Shown here: piece by piece, positions 21,627 through 32,458 of the stretch
Layout of the letters: each line of letters starts with the position of its first letter
Numbering within the stretch: the first letter of the stretch is position 1
Translations under genes and position numbers: made by a program
The notes under the pieces: model-generated
Databases searched by the model: none
What the model saw: only the letters and a program-made list of their open reading frames with translations
Told to the model about the DNA's origin: nothing
Assembly: GCF_022605725.1 (NCBI RefSeq)
Contig: NC_065546.1
Location: 30,996,227-31,060,226, forward strand
Length of the DNA stretch: 64,000 nt
Direction: 5' to 3'
DNA from: Anthonomus grandis grandis
Taxonomy: Eukaryota > Arthropoda > Insecta > Coleoptera > Curculionidae

Positions 21627-23275
21627 ATGAGGCAACTTTTTGCTTATATTTGCATATTTCAGCAACCTTCTAATGCAGTCTCATTGTGGGATACTTTTAG
21701 GGATTCTCTGAGCGAAGACTACTTGCTTCTTTACAGTCAGAATATTGCTTATAAACTCACTCTTAATGATATTAATAAATCCATAACATTGCATGGTTTT
21801 TCTCTTTCGACATTTAATTTACCAATTGTAAATAATATACCATTAGTTCCAGACAATGCACCTCACTTAAGTTTAAATTATGATTGTGATTCTATGATTT
21901 TGCAATCAAACCAGGAACAACGTCTAATTATTAATGAAATAAATAAAGTTATACAAGAAAACAATATTAACAGGAGCAATGCTTATTTTATAGATGGTCC
22001 AGGGGTACAGGAAATACTTTTTTGTATCAGTGTCTTATATCGAAGTGTCACAAAGAGGGTTTTGACGTAATATCAGTAGCATGGACTGGCATTGCTGCAA
22101 TGCTTTTACCAAATGGTCGCACAGTACATAGTAGATTTAAACTACCTCTTAAACGTCACGAATCTTCGGTATCATCTTTAAATATTAACAGTAAAATGGC
22201 AGAAGATATTAAATTAACACGATTAATTATATGGGACGAAGCGCCAATGGCCAGTGCTCATGCATTACTGTGTGTAAATCGTCTCCTTCAGGATATAATG
22301 GGTAATAAACATCCCTTTGGAGCTAAAATAATTTTGCTTGGGGGAGACTTTCGACAAGTTTTGCCGGTTGTTCCTCACTCTTCGAGACAGAGAGTTGTTC
22401 ACCATTGTATTAAATTTTCTCCACTGTGGTCGAAATTTAAAATATTTAAATTGTATAAAAACATGCGCGCTAAATCGGAAGAGCAAGACTTTAGTGACTT
22501 TCTTCCTAAAATTGGCAATGGTGAATATCCTGCTTTAAGTAATGAGCAAACTGAAAATTCAGTTTTAATTGAATTGCCTTTAAGTATAATAAGCAAACAG
22601 GACATCGTGACCGAAATTTTTGGCGTTGGATTTCTAAAAGCTGAAGATGTAATACAAGTCTCCAAATACGCAATTCTTGCACCCAAAAACGAATATTGCA
22701 ATCACATTAATACAAAAGTTTTAGATTTAATACCTGGAATCGCAAAAACGTATGTTAGTGTAAATCATTTAGTCACTGAAGAAAAAAACGAAATTCTTCA
22801 ATTTCCAGTAGAGTTTTTAAATAGTTTGGAATTAAGCGGTTTGCCTCATATTTTGACACTAAAGGTGGGTGCCATTGTGATGCTATTAAGAAATTTAAAT
22901 GTATCTCAAGGCTTATTAAATGGAACCAGATTAATTATAAGACATATGTATGAAAACTGTTTAGATTTGGAAATTATCACAGGAGTTAAAACAGGACAAA
23001 AGGTTCCTAGAATAGATCTTACGCCTTCAGATAGTTCACTGCCATTTATTTTTAAAAGACGCCAATTCCCCATTCGTCTTGCTTTTTGCATGACTATAAA
23101 CAAGCCTCAAGGACAAACCCTAGAACGGGTTGGTATTTATTTACCGGAACTGGTGTTTAGCCATGGCCAGCTATACGTAGCTATGTCTCAAGCCCGATCG
23201 TTTGACAATTTAAAAGTACAAATAGTACCCAAGGGCAACATTACTTCAAATGTTGTCTACAAAGAAGTTCTTTGA
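21627..23275 (+). pseudogene. Helitron PIF1-like helicase domain, frameshifted
   Basis: After a short junction the helicase begins near EQRLIINEINKVI (21915). The Walker A loop should read GPGGTGKT; the DNA here has lost one base within GGTCCAGGG and codes Asn for the Lys (GNTFLYQC), so the ATP-binding lysine is gone. The rest is long and open (to 23275): SRFKLPLK, LIIWDEAPM (Walker B), GGDFRQVLPVV, NYxAILAPKNE-like YAILAPKNEYCN, and at the end FCMTINKPQGQTLERVGIYLP with GQLYVAMSQARS (motifs V-VI). Apart from Walker A this half is remarkably well kept. Confidence 0.88.
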
Positions 23276-23324
23276 ATTGGAAGACGGGTAATTTTATAGA
23301 TGAGTTTTTTTAACATGCTTTGGC

Positions 23325-23362
23325 CTGTGTTCTAGCGTCGAATTTCGACGGGTAGAACACAG
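23325..23362 (+). repeat. Hairpin at Helitron 3' end
   Basis: CTGTGTTCTA pairs perfectly with TAGAACACAG and, inside, CGTCGAA pairs with TTCGACG around a one-base loop, with a one/two-base internal bulge. It lies 50 bases after the helicase stop, the position of a replication terminator hairpin. The following bases are TAAAATAGTA. Confidence 0.7.
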
Positions 23363-23379
23363 TAAAATAGTACATCAGT

Positions 23380-24240
23380 TAAAATACAAATGAGGTTTGC
23401 AATAACCATAAAATAAAATTACACTAAAAAGAACAATTAAAATAATAACAATTACAAAATAAAAAATGATTATAATTATTTAAAAATAATTTGTCAACAT
23501 ACCGATAAAGATTACTTATGATGCACGTATAGTATCACAGTACAAAAACTCCTATCAACTACCTGAGGCTGATAAGCAAGGTCTATTTGTAAATTCCTTC
23601 CAACAGTGGTCACAACAATGCAATGTTTACTTCTATATTTATTGTATTATCTATACAACCAACTTTATAACAAACTATTAACACACTTTATAACAAACCA
23701 TGACATCCATTAGAAAATTGGGAAAACCGAGGAGCAACACAAACATATGCGCGTGTTTTTTAACTAGCTATGTATAGAGTCTAGCTCCTGAATTTTTATT
23801 TCAAAATAATCATAATTAAACATTAAAATAAATGCTTTTTCACAAAAAAGTTTTATGAAAACTTTTAAAATAAAGAAAATACCTAAATAGATTTTTTTGC
23901 CTGAAAGAATTTTCCATGTCGACTACATTAAAGCAAAATAAACAAAAGGAACTTCATGCAAACAAAAATAAATGTTAATGTTATTTTTACAAACTACCGC
24001 TGCCCGTGGGCGATTATGCCTTAATTCCTAAAAACCTCTTAGTAATATGAAGGCATTTTAACTATTTAACAAATTGCTGGGACTTCCGGTTTCTTTGTGT
24101 CAATCCTGAAATGGCTTTTGTCACGTGACCATTAGGACGGCGCCCCACGCACTATCTGGGAGGAGACACACATTAACCTAATGGATACGGATTAGAACGA
24201 TATTTTCTGATTTTTCTGTAGATTTTTCTTTCATTAGGAT
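23380..24240. other. No gene recognised (23.4-24.2 kb)
   Basis: AT-rich with a GC-richer patch at 24070-24180. No coding or repeat feature could be supported. Confidence 0.4.
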
Positions 24241-24289
24241 TCTACTTGTTAAATATTTAGAATGGCAGAACCGAGAGATCCTTTTAATA

Positions 24290-24480
24290 TATTATATTAA
24301 ATATTGTAATGGAATCACAAGCAGTTTTGCTACTAATCAACTAAACTCTTTATTTATTTTATTCCCGGTACGTGTTTCGCTAATGTTATTAGCATCTTCG
24401 GAGGAAGGTAAAAACTAAACTACAACTACTTATAAAAGGCCTTATCTCCCGTGCATTATTAAAACCTAGTAACTCTGTAA
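24290..24480 (-). repeat. Dispersed repeat with GAAGATG-hairpin-CGAAACACG motif, copy 1
   Basis: On the minus strand CCGAAGATGCTAATAACATTAGC is followed by GAAACACG (given here in two pieces). GCTAAT and ATTAGC form a six-pair stem. Flanking words (TACTAATCAAC, ACTCTTTATTTATTTTA) match the copy at 27170-27310. Such GAAGATG-stem-CGAAACG units are common at the ends of Penelope-like elements and LINEs in arthropods and recall a hammerhead core. Confidence 0.45.
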
Positions 24481-25120
24481 AAGGTTCGTTTTACCTATTA
24501 ATCCAATTCAATGAATATGCCAAAATGTTCTGCATCATTGCTTTATTAAGTCTGGTTTTTATCTTCGGTATAATTAATACTTTAACAAATTAAATAAATT
24601 GACCAATATCATAATGTGCTGACAAAGCGTGGTACCAATAAACATTTTAGTAGGTGATGGTCTCGATGTAAAGTAGAACACGTGCGGTATTGATATGCAA
24701 TTACAAAACAAGTAATATTCCTAACTAGGTTAAAACATTATACTGTGTCATAATATTGACAGGTACCACATCTACCCCTTTTGAAAGAATGAAATACATT
24801 TTGGTGAAAATGGATTACATTCTACAATAACACAAAATTGAAGAAATAGAAAATAGATATTTAAATGATGTACTTTTTTTTATATAAAATAATATTTATA
24901 CAATTTATAATTTCATGAATAAATAAAACAATAGTATTAGTATGATTGAATCGTGAATTTCGAAAAGCACTCATCTCGCTGAGATGGGTCCTTTTCGTAA
25001 TGCATTGCGACGCGTTTAGTAAATGAAGCGAACCAAAAAGGGGATTTCTTATTTTTATAAGACGTGAATCACATATTTTGGGTATTGTTTTGTTCAACGT
25101 TACTAGTTTTTTTCTAAACA

Positions 25121-26015
25121 ATGAGTGAGTCTAGTAGTTCGGACGGGGCAGATACAGGAGTAGAAAAAAAGAAGCGAGGAGTAAGAAATAGTGAAATATA
25201 TAAAAATGTAATTATCAAAAAAGTCAAAGTTAGGGGACTTGCACACACAAACCACGTGGGTACAAATATTCCTTGTAGGAAATCTGGGCCTAGTTGTAGG
25301 TAAGTGTATACGTATGTTCTATTACATAATTAAAAAATAATAGATGTGGATAGAGGTAGATAAATAATGTTATTTATTTAGTAGGTAGATATTATATTTA
25401 ATATTTAATATATACAAAAATGGATTTGTGAAAAAATAGTTTTATCTTTGTAGGTGCATTCGAAAATGTTTCGATCTTTCCGATGATGCCAAAAAAGCAA
25501 TATTGAATCGCATAAATGATTTTAATACCAAAGATGAACAGGACATATTATATATTCAAGGATTGATGGAGGCGTTCCCTGTGAAGGATACTTCTAAACG
25601 TCAAGAAGATAAAATTAGTAAGCCAAAGAGTTACTCTTATAAGTATTTTATCGAAGCAGATGGAAATGGAAAAGAAATATGTAAAGTAGCCTTTCTAAAC
25701 TTGCATGGTGTTACCGACAAGAGAATAAAGAGAATTTGACTACTAAAAATTGCAAATAAAAGCCCCCACGATAGGCGAGGAAAATCTGCCGGGTCTAGAA
25801 GCAATGTAATGTCCGCAGAAACATGTGCTTTAATTCACAACTTTATCGAGTCAATTCCTGTTAAAGAAATTCACTATTCAAATAACATTGTAAAAAAATA
25901 CTTATCATCTGTTTTGAATGTGAAAATATTGCATGAAAGATTTTCGGCAAAATATCCAGAAAGCAAAGTAAATTATCAGTTTTTTAGAAACTAATTTCAA
26001 TGTAAATTTTTACAT
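25121..26015 (+). pseudogene. Sola-like transposase, N-terminal half, with an intact intron
   Basis: Exon 1 (ATG 25121 to 25299) ends ..GPSC-R at a GTAAGT donor; exon 2 starts after TTTGTAG at 25454. Splicing joins the codon AG|G and yields CRCIRKCFDLSDDAKK, a cysteine cluster typical of this uncharacterised insect family. Exon 2 continues YIQGLMEAFPVKDT, KEICKVAFLNLHGVTDKRI, a stop at 25737, DRRGKSAGSRS, then ETCALIHNFIESIPVKEIHYS and VNYQFFRN, where homology stops near 26015. The same order (RICKIFLKATLDINDRPI, MRGKHG, IKSIPRIESQY, YVNYRNIFN) is seen in the fuller copy at 34119-36945. The catalytic half is missing, so this is a truncated element. The intron (154 bases) with consensus sites is good evidence of the true exon structure. 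Confidence 0.65.
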
Positions 26016-26131
26016 GAAAATATACCAACTTCTTCCATTATTTTAAAATAATCTTCAGCAGGCACCTTTATTTTAAATGTTTTTGCTAGACCTTCGGGGT
26101 TAACAAAACAAACTGAATATCCATTTTTCAT
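25997..26131 (-). CDS. Small open frame of unknown function
   Basis: A 44-codon frame on the minus strand starts with MKNGYSVCFVNPEGLAKTF and continues KIKVPAEDYFKIMEEVGIF. Its composition is much more protein-like than the surrounding sequence. Its end overlaps the break point of the Sola-like relic, so it may be the end of a gene carried by an unidentified inserted sequence. I do not recognise it. Confidence 0.2.
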   Translation of the reverse strand: MKNGYSVCFVNPEGLAKTFKIKVPAEDYFKIMEEVGIFSCKNLH

Positions 26132-27165
26132 TTTATCTTTTTATCAAATTTTAACTTTAAAAAAAAATCAATTTTTTAGCACAGCGTTTTTTTGTTAAAC
26201 CCTTAAAACAAAAGTGAAAAAGTAGCAGACCAGAAAAGGATAAATATATTACCACAATTCATAATCAACCGGCCGTGATGGTAACTGCTATTGTTACCAG
26301 GCAATAATTTATACTATTGCCAAAACAAAAAAAGAACGCCAAAATGTGGTTACTCTAAAATATGAAATTCTGTGAAAGTTCAATTATTTTCCTAGAGATT
26401 TTAAATATAATGCAAACTGTTATAATAAAAAGTACTTACTTTAAGCATGCTCAGCTCCGTAAAATTTGCCTTTTTAATATAGTAAAATTGATGTATGTAT
26501 GTTTTCCACTGACAAGTAGTGGATTACTTTACGCTCTAGTGTGTACAGTAGTTTAGTGTTTTTGTTGAAAAGTAAACATTTGTTTCACAAAAAGTTACTA
26601 AATATGGCAAAATTTTAACAAAAAACAATTAATTTTAACAAGTTGCCAATTTTTTTTTTAATTTAAAACAAATGTGTAAGGGTGTTAAAAAAGATATAAT
26701 GGTGAATTACTTAATTCTTTATACAAACATAAATTTTACTTTTAGATAGAAATTTATTAAAATAAATTAATTGTTAATTTTTATTATTTAATATTATTAA
26801 TTAATATTCTTAATTTTTTGTTTGTTTTTTGCGCTTTGGTTATATTTTTTAAACTGCGATTTGCATATTTTTAAGTATAAAACATCCTTTATCTAGCAAA
26901 TAACTTGCTTTGGGAAAATCTGTACATAAGTACGTGAAAGTGATTTTAGATAATTCATTAAAAAAAAATTGGAAATCCCTTCAGAATGTGAAATATTATG
27001 CAAAAATTAAAAAAATATTTTTCCTGATTTATGAGTAAAATGCATAGTTTCTTCGCAAGGAGATTTTAAACATCTAAATGCGCTTTTGCTTGCGTCAAAA
27101 TTTTCAAATTTTAAAAATACATTATTTTTGCTTACAAGTTCTGTCTTTGGAATCTTTGGTGTGAC
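26132..27165. other. No gene recognised (26.1-27.2 kb)
   Basis: Very AT-rich sequence with no coding or structural feature I can support. Confidence 0.4.
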
Positions 27166-27169
27166 ACTC

Positions 27170-27310
27170 AAATTACAAGACGGTTTTACTACTAACCAAA
27201 CCTCTCTATTTTACTCTCGACACGTTTTTCCCTAACGATGTTAGCATCTTCGGGAGAAGATTAAAACTGTTTTAGAGTAAAAGAGTAAAATAAAGAGTTT
27301 TAGATAGTGG
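27170..27310 (-). repeat. Dispersed repeat with GAAGATG hairpin, copy 2
   Basis: On the minus strand CCGAAGATGCTAACATCGTTAG is followed by GGAAAAACGTGTCGAG. CTAAC/GTTAG forms the stem. It is related to 24290-24480 through both hairpin and flanks. The right side (AGTAAAATAAAGAGTTTTAG) also shows a partly inverted repeat of the left. Confidence 0.45.
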
Positions 27311-28545
27311 TAAAACTATCTCGTAACTATTCTGAATATTTTTTTAATAATGAAAAAACCGACCTAATGCCAGATTTTCAATTAGATTTTTCCTCTTATT
27401 TGCTTAAAGTTTGTAGGAAGAATATACTCCATCAATCCTATTAAAAAAATCATAACTATTTGATCTGATAATTTTTTTACTTATCGAAAATCAGCAGCAT
27501 CCAATGCTTTTTATCACAAATATCAAGTTTCCCCCTGAGACGCCACTTAAATTGAATCTAATTATGTGAAAGTAGCTCTTGAGTTTCAATAAAATTAGTG
27601 TTTCCTTCATATAAAAAATTTAAAATTTAAATATAAAATGTCTGCTTGTTTGTACATAAAACTGATATCTCAAATAATTTTTGATTCTCAGGGAATCTGA
27701 CATAACGTACGTAACAATCTGTCTTTATCACATAATCGCAAACAGTTTAATCTCTATATTACTTAGGGCCAAAATTTAACAAGTTATTTCCTCCTGAAAT
27801 TAGAAATATAAAAAAACTTAAAATATTTAGTAATAAAGTTAGGGAATTGGTACATATATAATATTTATAAAAAATTTAGTATATTCCTAATGTAGTATAA
27901 ATATACTTTTTTAAATATACTTAATAAACAATATACTTATTAATACTATACTTATTTTTGCATTGTGCATGTTTTGTGTTAGGGAACAGTTGTGTGGAAT
28001 TTCAAAGGACTTATCTGTCTAGTGGCTTTAAATATTTATATTTTTTTCTCACAATTGTTTATTCCTATATAAGTTAGGTTTGGCGTTTAAAGTTATTATG
28101 TAGATATTTTTGTCTTCTTTATTATTAGTGTTATAAGCACACATAAGTATTTAGTTACTTAAAAGCTTTTTTGTATGTTAATATTTAAGACACTCCTTAG
28201 CCAAGTAGTTTTTTACATATTCTAGACCTTTGCAAGTAATTCCTGGCATTTGAAGTCTGGCTTCTTTTGGATCACATCTAACCTTCATTCACTTTATCAT
28301 TTATTAATCCCAACTATATCAACCGTAAGCTTTTTTGTTAATTTTATTTGTAAATTCCTCTAAATCCTGACCGTCAAAAAATATTTCCTGTGTCCGCTGT
28401 AATGTTTTGTGGCAAAACAGATTCATTGACCTATCAGCCTAATATGGAAGACCACACTGTTTTTAAGATAAAATCAACAGTTAGAATTTTACGTAATTAT
28501 AAATTTTAAATATTTTATTTGTTTTTTTTTGTTATAGAAAAATCC
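27311..28545. other. No gene recognised (27.3-28.5 kb)
   Basis: AT-rich; runs such as ATATACTT repeated at about 27900-27950 are simple-sequence-like. No gene supported. Confidence 0.4.
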
Positions 28546-28549
28546 CTCG

Positions 28550-29125
28550 TCAAATATCGTCATTTGCGAGCCCATCCGCCTCTTGTAAATGAATTTCTCC
28601 TCCTCCTACTGATGATCGATTTGTTTTTCTTGATCCGTTAGGAAAATCGAGTGAGTGCTCAGGGCGCCATCTAGGTTGTGTTAACAATTTGCCTTTCTCA
28701 CAAGACACTGCTGAATTTATTATTATTATATGGACTCCTCTTAACATTTACTGGATAAATACTAAAAACCTTTTACCAAAGATATTAACATCCTTTAATA
28801 ATGATTCCAAGTTTAACTGCTTACTCGGAACTCATCTAAATTTTCTCATACACTGAATCGACAAATTCACACTACTTTAAGTCATATAATTCATGGGCTT
28901 CTTGAGATGTCTAAATGTTTAACTGAATTGGGCATACATTATTTATTGCTCGGTAAATTTCAAACTGATCCGTTGGAGGAATGTTTTGAAAAATATAGAA
29001 AAAAAAATTTTTTTGCCTACTGTCTGACATTTACTGTCTGCTATGCGCTTGAAACTGATTCCATTTATTTATCGAAACCCAATAACACTCTCGCGGCTGT
29101 CTTTGGTGTTATATTAAATTAATAT
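28550..29125 (+). pseudogene. P-element-like (THAP-type) transposase fragment
   Basis: The best part, 28895-29060, reads HGLLEMSKCLTELGIHYLL then GKFQTDPLEECFEKYRKKN, matching the 'YLLTgKFQTDxLExRFGxYR' region of P/THAP9-type transposases, the segment around the last acidic catalytic residue. Upstream, shifted frames give WINTKNLLPKILTSFNNDSKF, comparable with the 'WWxxvNvKs...' stretch. The downstream part is unalignable. No terminal repeats were found. Confidence 0.5.
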
Positions 29126-29129
29126 TCAA

Positions 29130-30055
29130 TTTATTATTTGCTAACTTACCTTGCCTGACCGTTTGCAAACCCAAAAATTAACTTTTCTTATTTGAACAGT
29201 GTAGATAAACTCAATTGTGTCCAGGTTTTTTTGAAAAAATAGCCACATGCGTACGCACTAACCTGCGATTGGAAATGACACGTAATACACACTCGCGGGG
29301 ACTGACTCCCATACTATACGACAAGACGCCGGCGTCTTCTCGAGAGGCGTGACTTTAAAATCAGCAATTTCCCTTATGTTTCGCATCTGGTTATATTTAA
29401 TCTGTGATATAACTCCCATGCATTGTTAAATCATAGTAACTCGAGTTACTAGGTTTTAAGTCTGTATCCATAATTAAAATGTAGGTAAAATTTCCTATTA
29501 GGGGGTATTAGTAATTTGTCTCTAAGAGTTAGGCAACAAAATTTACACAACCTACTTTTTCTAGCTACTTACAAAAATCGTTTTGTTACCATATCATATT
29601 CTAGTAATTTAAGTTACTTTATTAGACCCCAACAGAAGGAAGATAGAGTTTTTAAACAACATAATGTAACAAAAACTATTACAACCTGGTACAACAAAAA
29701 ATGCAAAACGTCGAACTATGGGATTCCTTATCGCTATTTGGAATTCTCGTATACGTTGCAGTGGCTGAAGTCTGAAGACTCAGTAGAATCGGATCGTTTG
29801 ACCCATACGTTCGCCTGTGCATTCGCGTTTAGATTGAGTTCCTAATTTATTTATTATAATTTGTTTTGCGAATCAAGTTGTTTGATTTAATTAAAAGTGT
29901 GTCTCGATAGTTCATAGAAGCAGTGGTTGGATTCACCTATGAAACTGGTGTAGTAGTAGTGCTTATTGTGGTCCTAAAATAATTAAAACTAGTGAAGTGT
30001 TTTTATTGTACACAGATTCTATAATATTTGTTTGATTGTTTATTTGTTTGAAAAA
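29130..30055. other. No gene recognised (29.1-30.1 kb)
   Basis: A GC-richer patch at 29250-29350 and a 109-codon frame (29516-29845) without family features. A stretch near 29400-29450 resembles words near the repeat at 24440-24480. Confidence 0.35.
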
Positions 30056-30060
30056 AAAGT

Positions 30061-31197
30061 TTAGTAAGTACCAATTAATGTATAAATTGGGCTTCTTAGA
30101 TATTTAAAGTATAAGGGTTGATTTGTCGAATTGTCGAAACAGTGGGCTGCCAAGGCAGTTGTGCATATAAGGTCTCCTGATGAACCCGTCATGCCCCATA
30201 GGGGTTTACCAGAGCCCAACGGCCTTAGAGAAACGGATAAGGCTCTCTGGTCTGAAGGACTTAAAGTCACTCGGTATATACAGAAAGTGTTACCTAAGTA
30301 TTTGAACCTGGCGCGCGTGAGTGCTGGGCACTCCCCGACTACATGGTCAACGGTTTCATCCTCCTCACAGCCCCATCGGCATTCCGGGTTGTCCGCAATA
30401 CCGATAGTATGGAGATGGCTTCTTAAGTGCCAGTAACCGGTTAAAAGACCTGTTACTAGCCGAATTTCGCGTCTTTTTAGGCGTAGAAGATTTTTGGTGA
30501 GACAGGCAGAGGGCCCACCTAAGTGCGCTTTGGTCTGTCTCATACCAGGGGACTCAGTCCATCTTCGGGGGGTCCACTTGTCCAGCAGACCTTTCATTGA
30601 CATGACCGCAACGCATTTGGCGATACCAACTATGGGTTCCGGCCCCATCGGCACATTCGCGGATCCCAGTCTGGCAAGAGAGTCCGCTCCCTCATTACCT
30701 GCATGGCCTGCGTGGCCAGGTATCCAGACAAGTTGGACCTTGCAGCCAACCTGTACCAGTTTTTTCAGGACTTTTATGCACTCTAGTATAGGCTTGGAGC
30801 TTACCATTGCGGCCGTGATAGCCTTAATGGCAGCTCTGCTGTCCGAGCATATTGATACGACTGTATTGCGGTGTCCGCAGCTTAGGATTTTCTGTCCACA
30901 TTTTAATACAGCGAATACTTCGGCCTGGAAGACAGTGGCGTGCTCCTCTAGCGAATATGCCCTACTGGTATGTGGGATCCCACCACAAAGCCCTGAGAAG
31001 CACCATATGTCCACCATACGCAGGGCTCTCATCATAGGGCCCCACATTGAGACGGCGTCTCTCCCTGGGCAAAGGATTACCAGATTATCAGCGTAGGCCT
31101 GTGTATATAGGCCAGCATCACAGAATTTCTGTGATGCTGTAGATTTTGTGTTTTTACCTTTAATAAAAGTGCCAGCATCTTTGGGACAATGGATCAA
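30061..31197 (-). pseudogene. LINE C-terminus: RT scrap fused to RNase H
   Basis: A 378-codon open frame. The first 70 residues contain LYTQAYADNLVIL, the reverse-transcriptase active-site block (YADN for YADD). An internal deletion then joins directly to an RNase H domain: ATVFQAEVFAV (catalytic Glu), CSDSRAAIKAI (Asp), LVWIPGHAGHAGNEGADSLA (His and Asp). The first RNase H Asp (TDGS) was lost in the deletion. The C-terminus has a C-x3-C..H-x4-C knuckle (CRWGCEEDETVDHVVGEC). RNase H after RT is the layout of I/R1/LOA-group LINEs. The sequence is GC-richer than its surroundings, and its frame is otherwise open, implying a recent insertion. Confidence 0.85.
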
Positions 31198-31209
31198 TTT
31201 TTTGGGTTA

Positions 31210-32450
31210 CAAGTTAATATGCCTACCTATTTGTACTTATCAAATAATAAGTAAAAATAAACAAAAAATATACAGGATAAAAAAAATTACCTTTTTACTA
31301 GTAATATTATAAATATTATAACTCAGTTATAAAAAATACTCTTGAACTAGTAATAAAATATTCTTTAGAGCAGTATATTTGGTCTTCAAAGATCCCAATA
31401 GCAATTGATAGGGAAGCAACAGAGACAACGCTACCCATTTTAACAGAGACTAAATATGAAATAAAAGTCAAGAGTTAAGAAGACCAAGAAAAGGAATTTG
31501 TTTGGTAAAATGTAGGAAAAACTGACAAGCAAGGGGTACGACATTGATAAAAGCTTGTCTGGATAGAGAATGCTTGAAAAATCATTTATTAAATATGAAT
31601 CTGAAGATGCTGAAAAAATAAATCAACCTTTATATTATGATTTTTTCCATCTTAGGAGAAAAATACAAATTAAATCCACCCAATTTGAAGGACTCTTTAA
31701 GTTATGTAAGTAAGGTTAGTAAAATTGCTTAAGATAAAACTGAGCTAAAGTTGGGGGATGGGGACAAAAAAGGCAAATAACCAACCAGAACAAGAAGTTA
31801 CCAACCAAACCAACCCGGCCCAATATAAATGAGAGTATTACGTTAACAACCCCAAAAAAGAGCAGTAGACCAAGGAGTAATGTGGAAGAACTAACAAAAC
31901 GTTTAGATACTATAGAAAAAAATAAACAGATAGGTTTAGTAGACTAGAAAATCTATTAATTACACAAAAAATTGAACGAAAGCGTTCCAATAACTTGTTC
32001 GAAATTTTCATTAAAAAAATTTTGGAGAACATAGCTGAGATGAGCTAAAAAAAATAAGACATATTTAGATCCAAAAAGAAAAGACATATTTAGTTTTTTG
32101 TTATTAGGAATTCAATAGAACAGTTTGTTAGTAGGTAGAGCTAGCAGGTTTTGGACATGTACATACTATTAAGTTTTATTTAGATATCTGTCCTAAGCCT
32201 GCTAACCCTATACATTATTATACAATGCGGCCCCTAATTGTCTCCCTCCTTCTTATCTTTTAAATCCGCTTATATAAAAATTTGAAATTTAACACACATC
32301 ATTAGCAGCCTAAATACTACTTTTTGGCGGCGAGACGCAATTTTGAAAAATATAATTAAATAGAAAGGAGGGTCCTGCCATTTATCGTTTGAAAGCTCCC
32401 ACTGAATGTTTTATAGCCCTAGAATATTAAGTAGTAACTCAGAAATGTAA
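31210..32450. other. No gene recognised (31.2-32.45 kb)
   Basis: AT-rich. A polar coding-like patch near 31760-31980 (NQPEQEVTNQTNPAQ.., EELTKRLDTIEKNKQ) could be ORF1/gag debris, but it cannot be assigned. From about 32290 on, it may be the 3' flank of the mariner relic. Confidence 0.35.
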
Positions 32451-32458
32451 CTATTTCA

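Larger units (their letters stand above)
18340..23375 (+). mobile_element. Autonomous-type Helitron, decayed
   Basis: The segment encodes an OTU-type protease followed by a Rep-helicase broken by stops and frameshifts, in the order and strand expected of a rolling-circle transposon. A strong 38-base hairpin (23325-23362) stands 50 bases after the last codon, where Helitrons carry a terminal hairpin. The 3' end lacks the canonical CTRR; hairpin-ended Helitron2/Helentron variants would fit, and OTU domains are known in some of these. The 5' end is not fixed: I place it just right of the inverted repeat at 18322, before a GC-richer presumptive promoter region (18340-18460). Confidence 0.7.

Noticed and set aside
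24364..24410. Functional hammerhead ribozyme in the GAAGATG hairpin repeat
   Set aside because: The flanks do not form stem I and an extra U separates the core from stem II, so only the resemblance is recorded.
29516..29845. 109-codon plus-strand frame
   Set aside because: No family pattern, low-complexity composition and non-ATG opening; not supportable as a gene.
30494..31096. 200-codon plus-strand open frame
   Set aside because: It is the antisense shadow of the LINE RNase H frame at 30061-31197, which has clear catalytic motifs.
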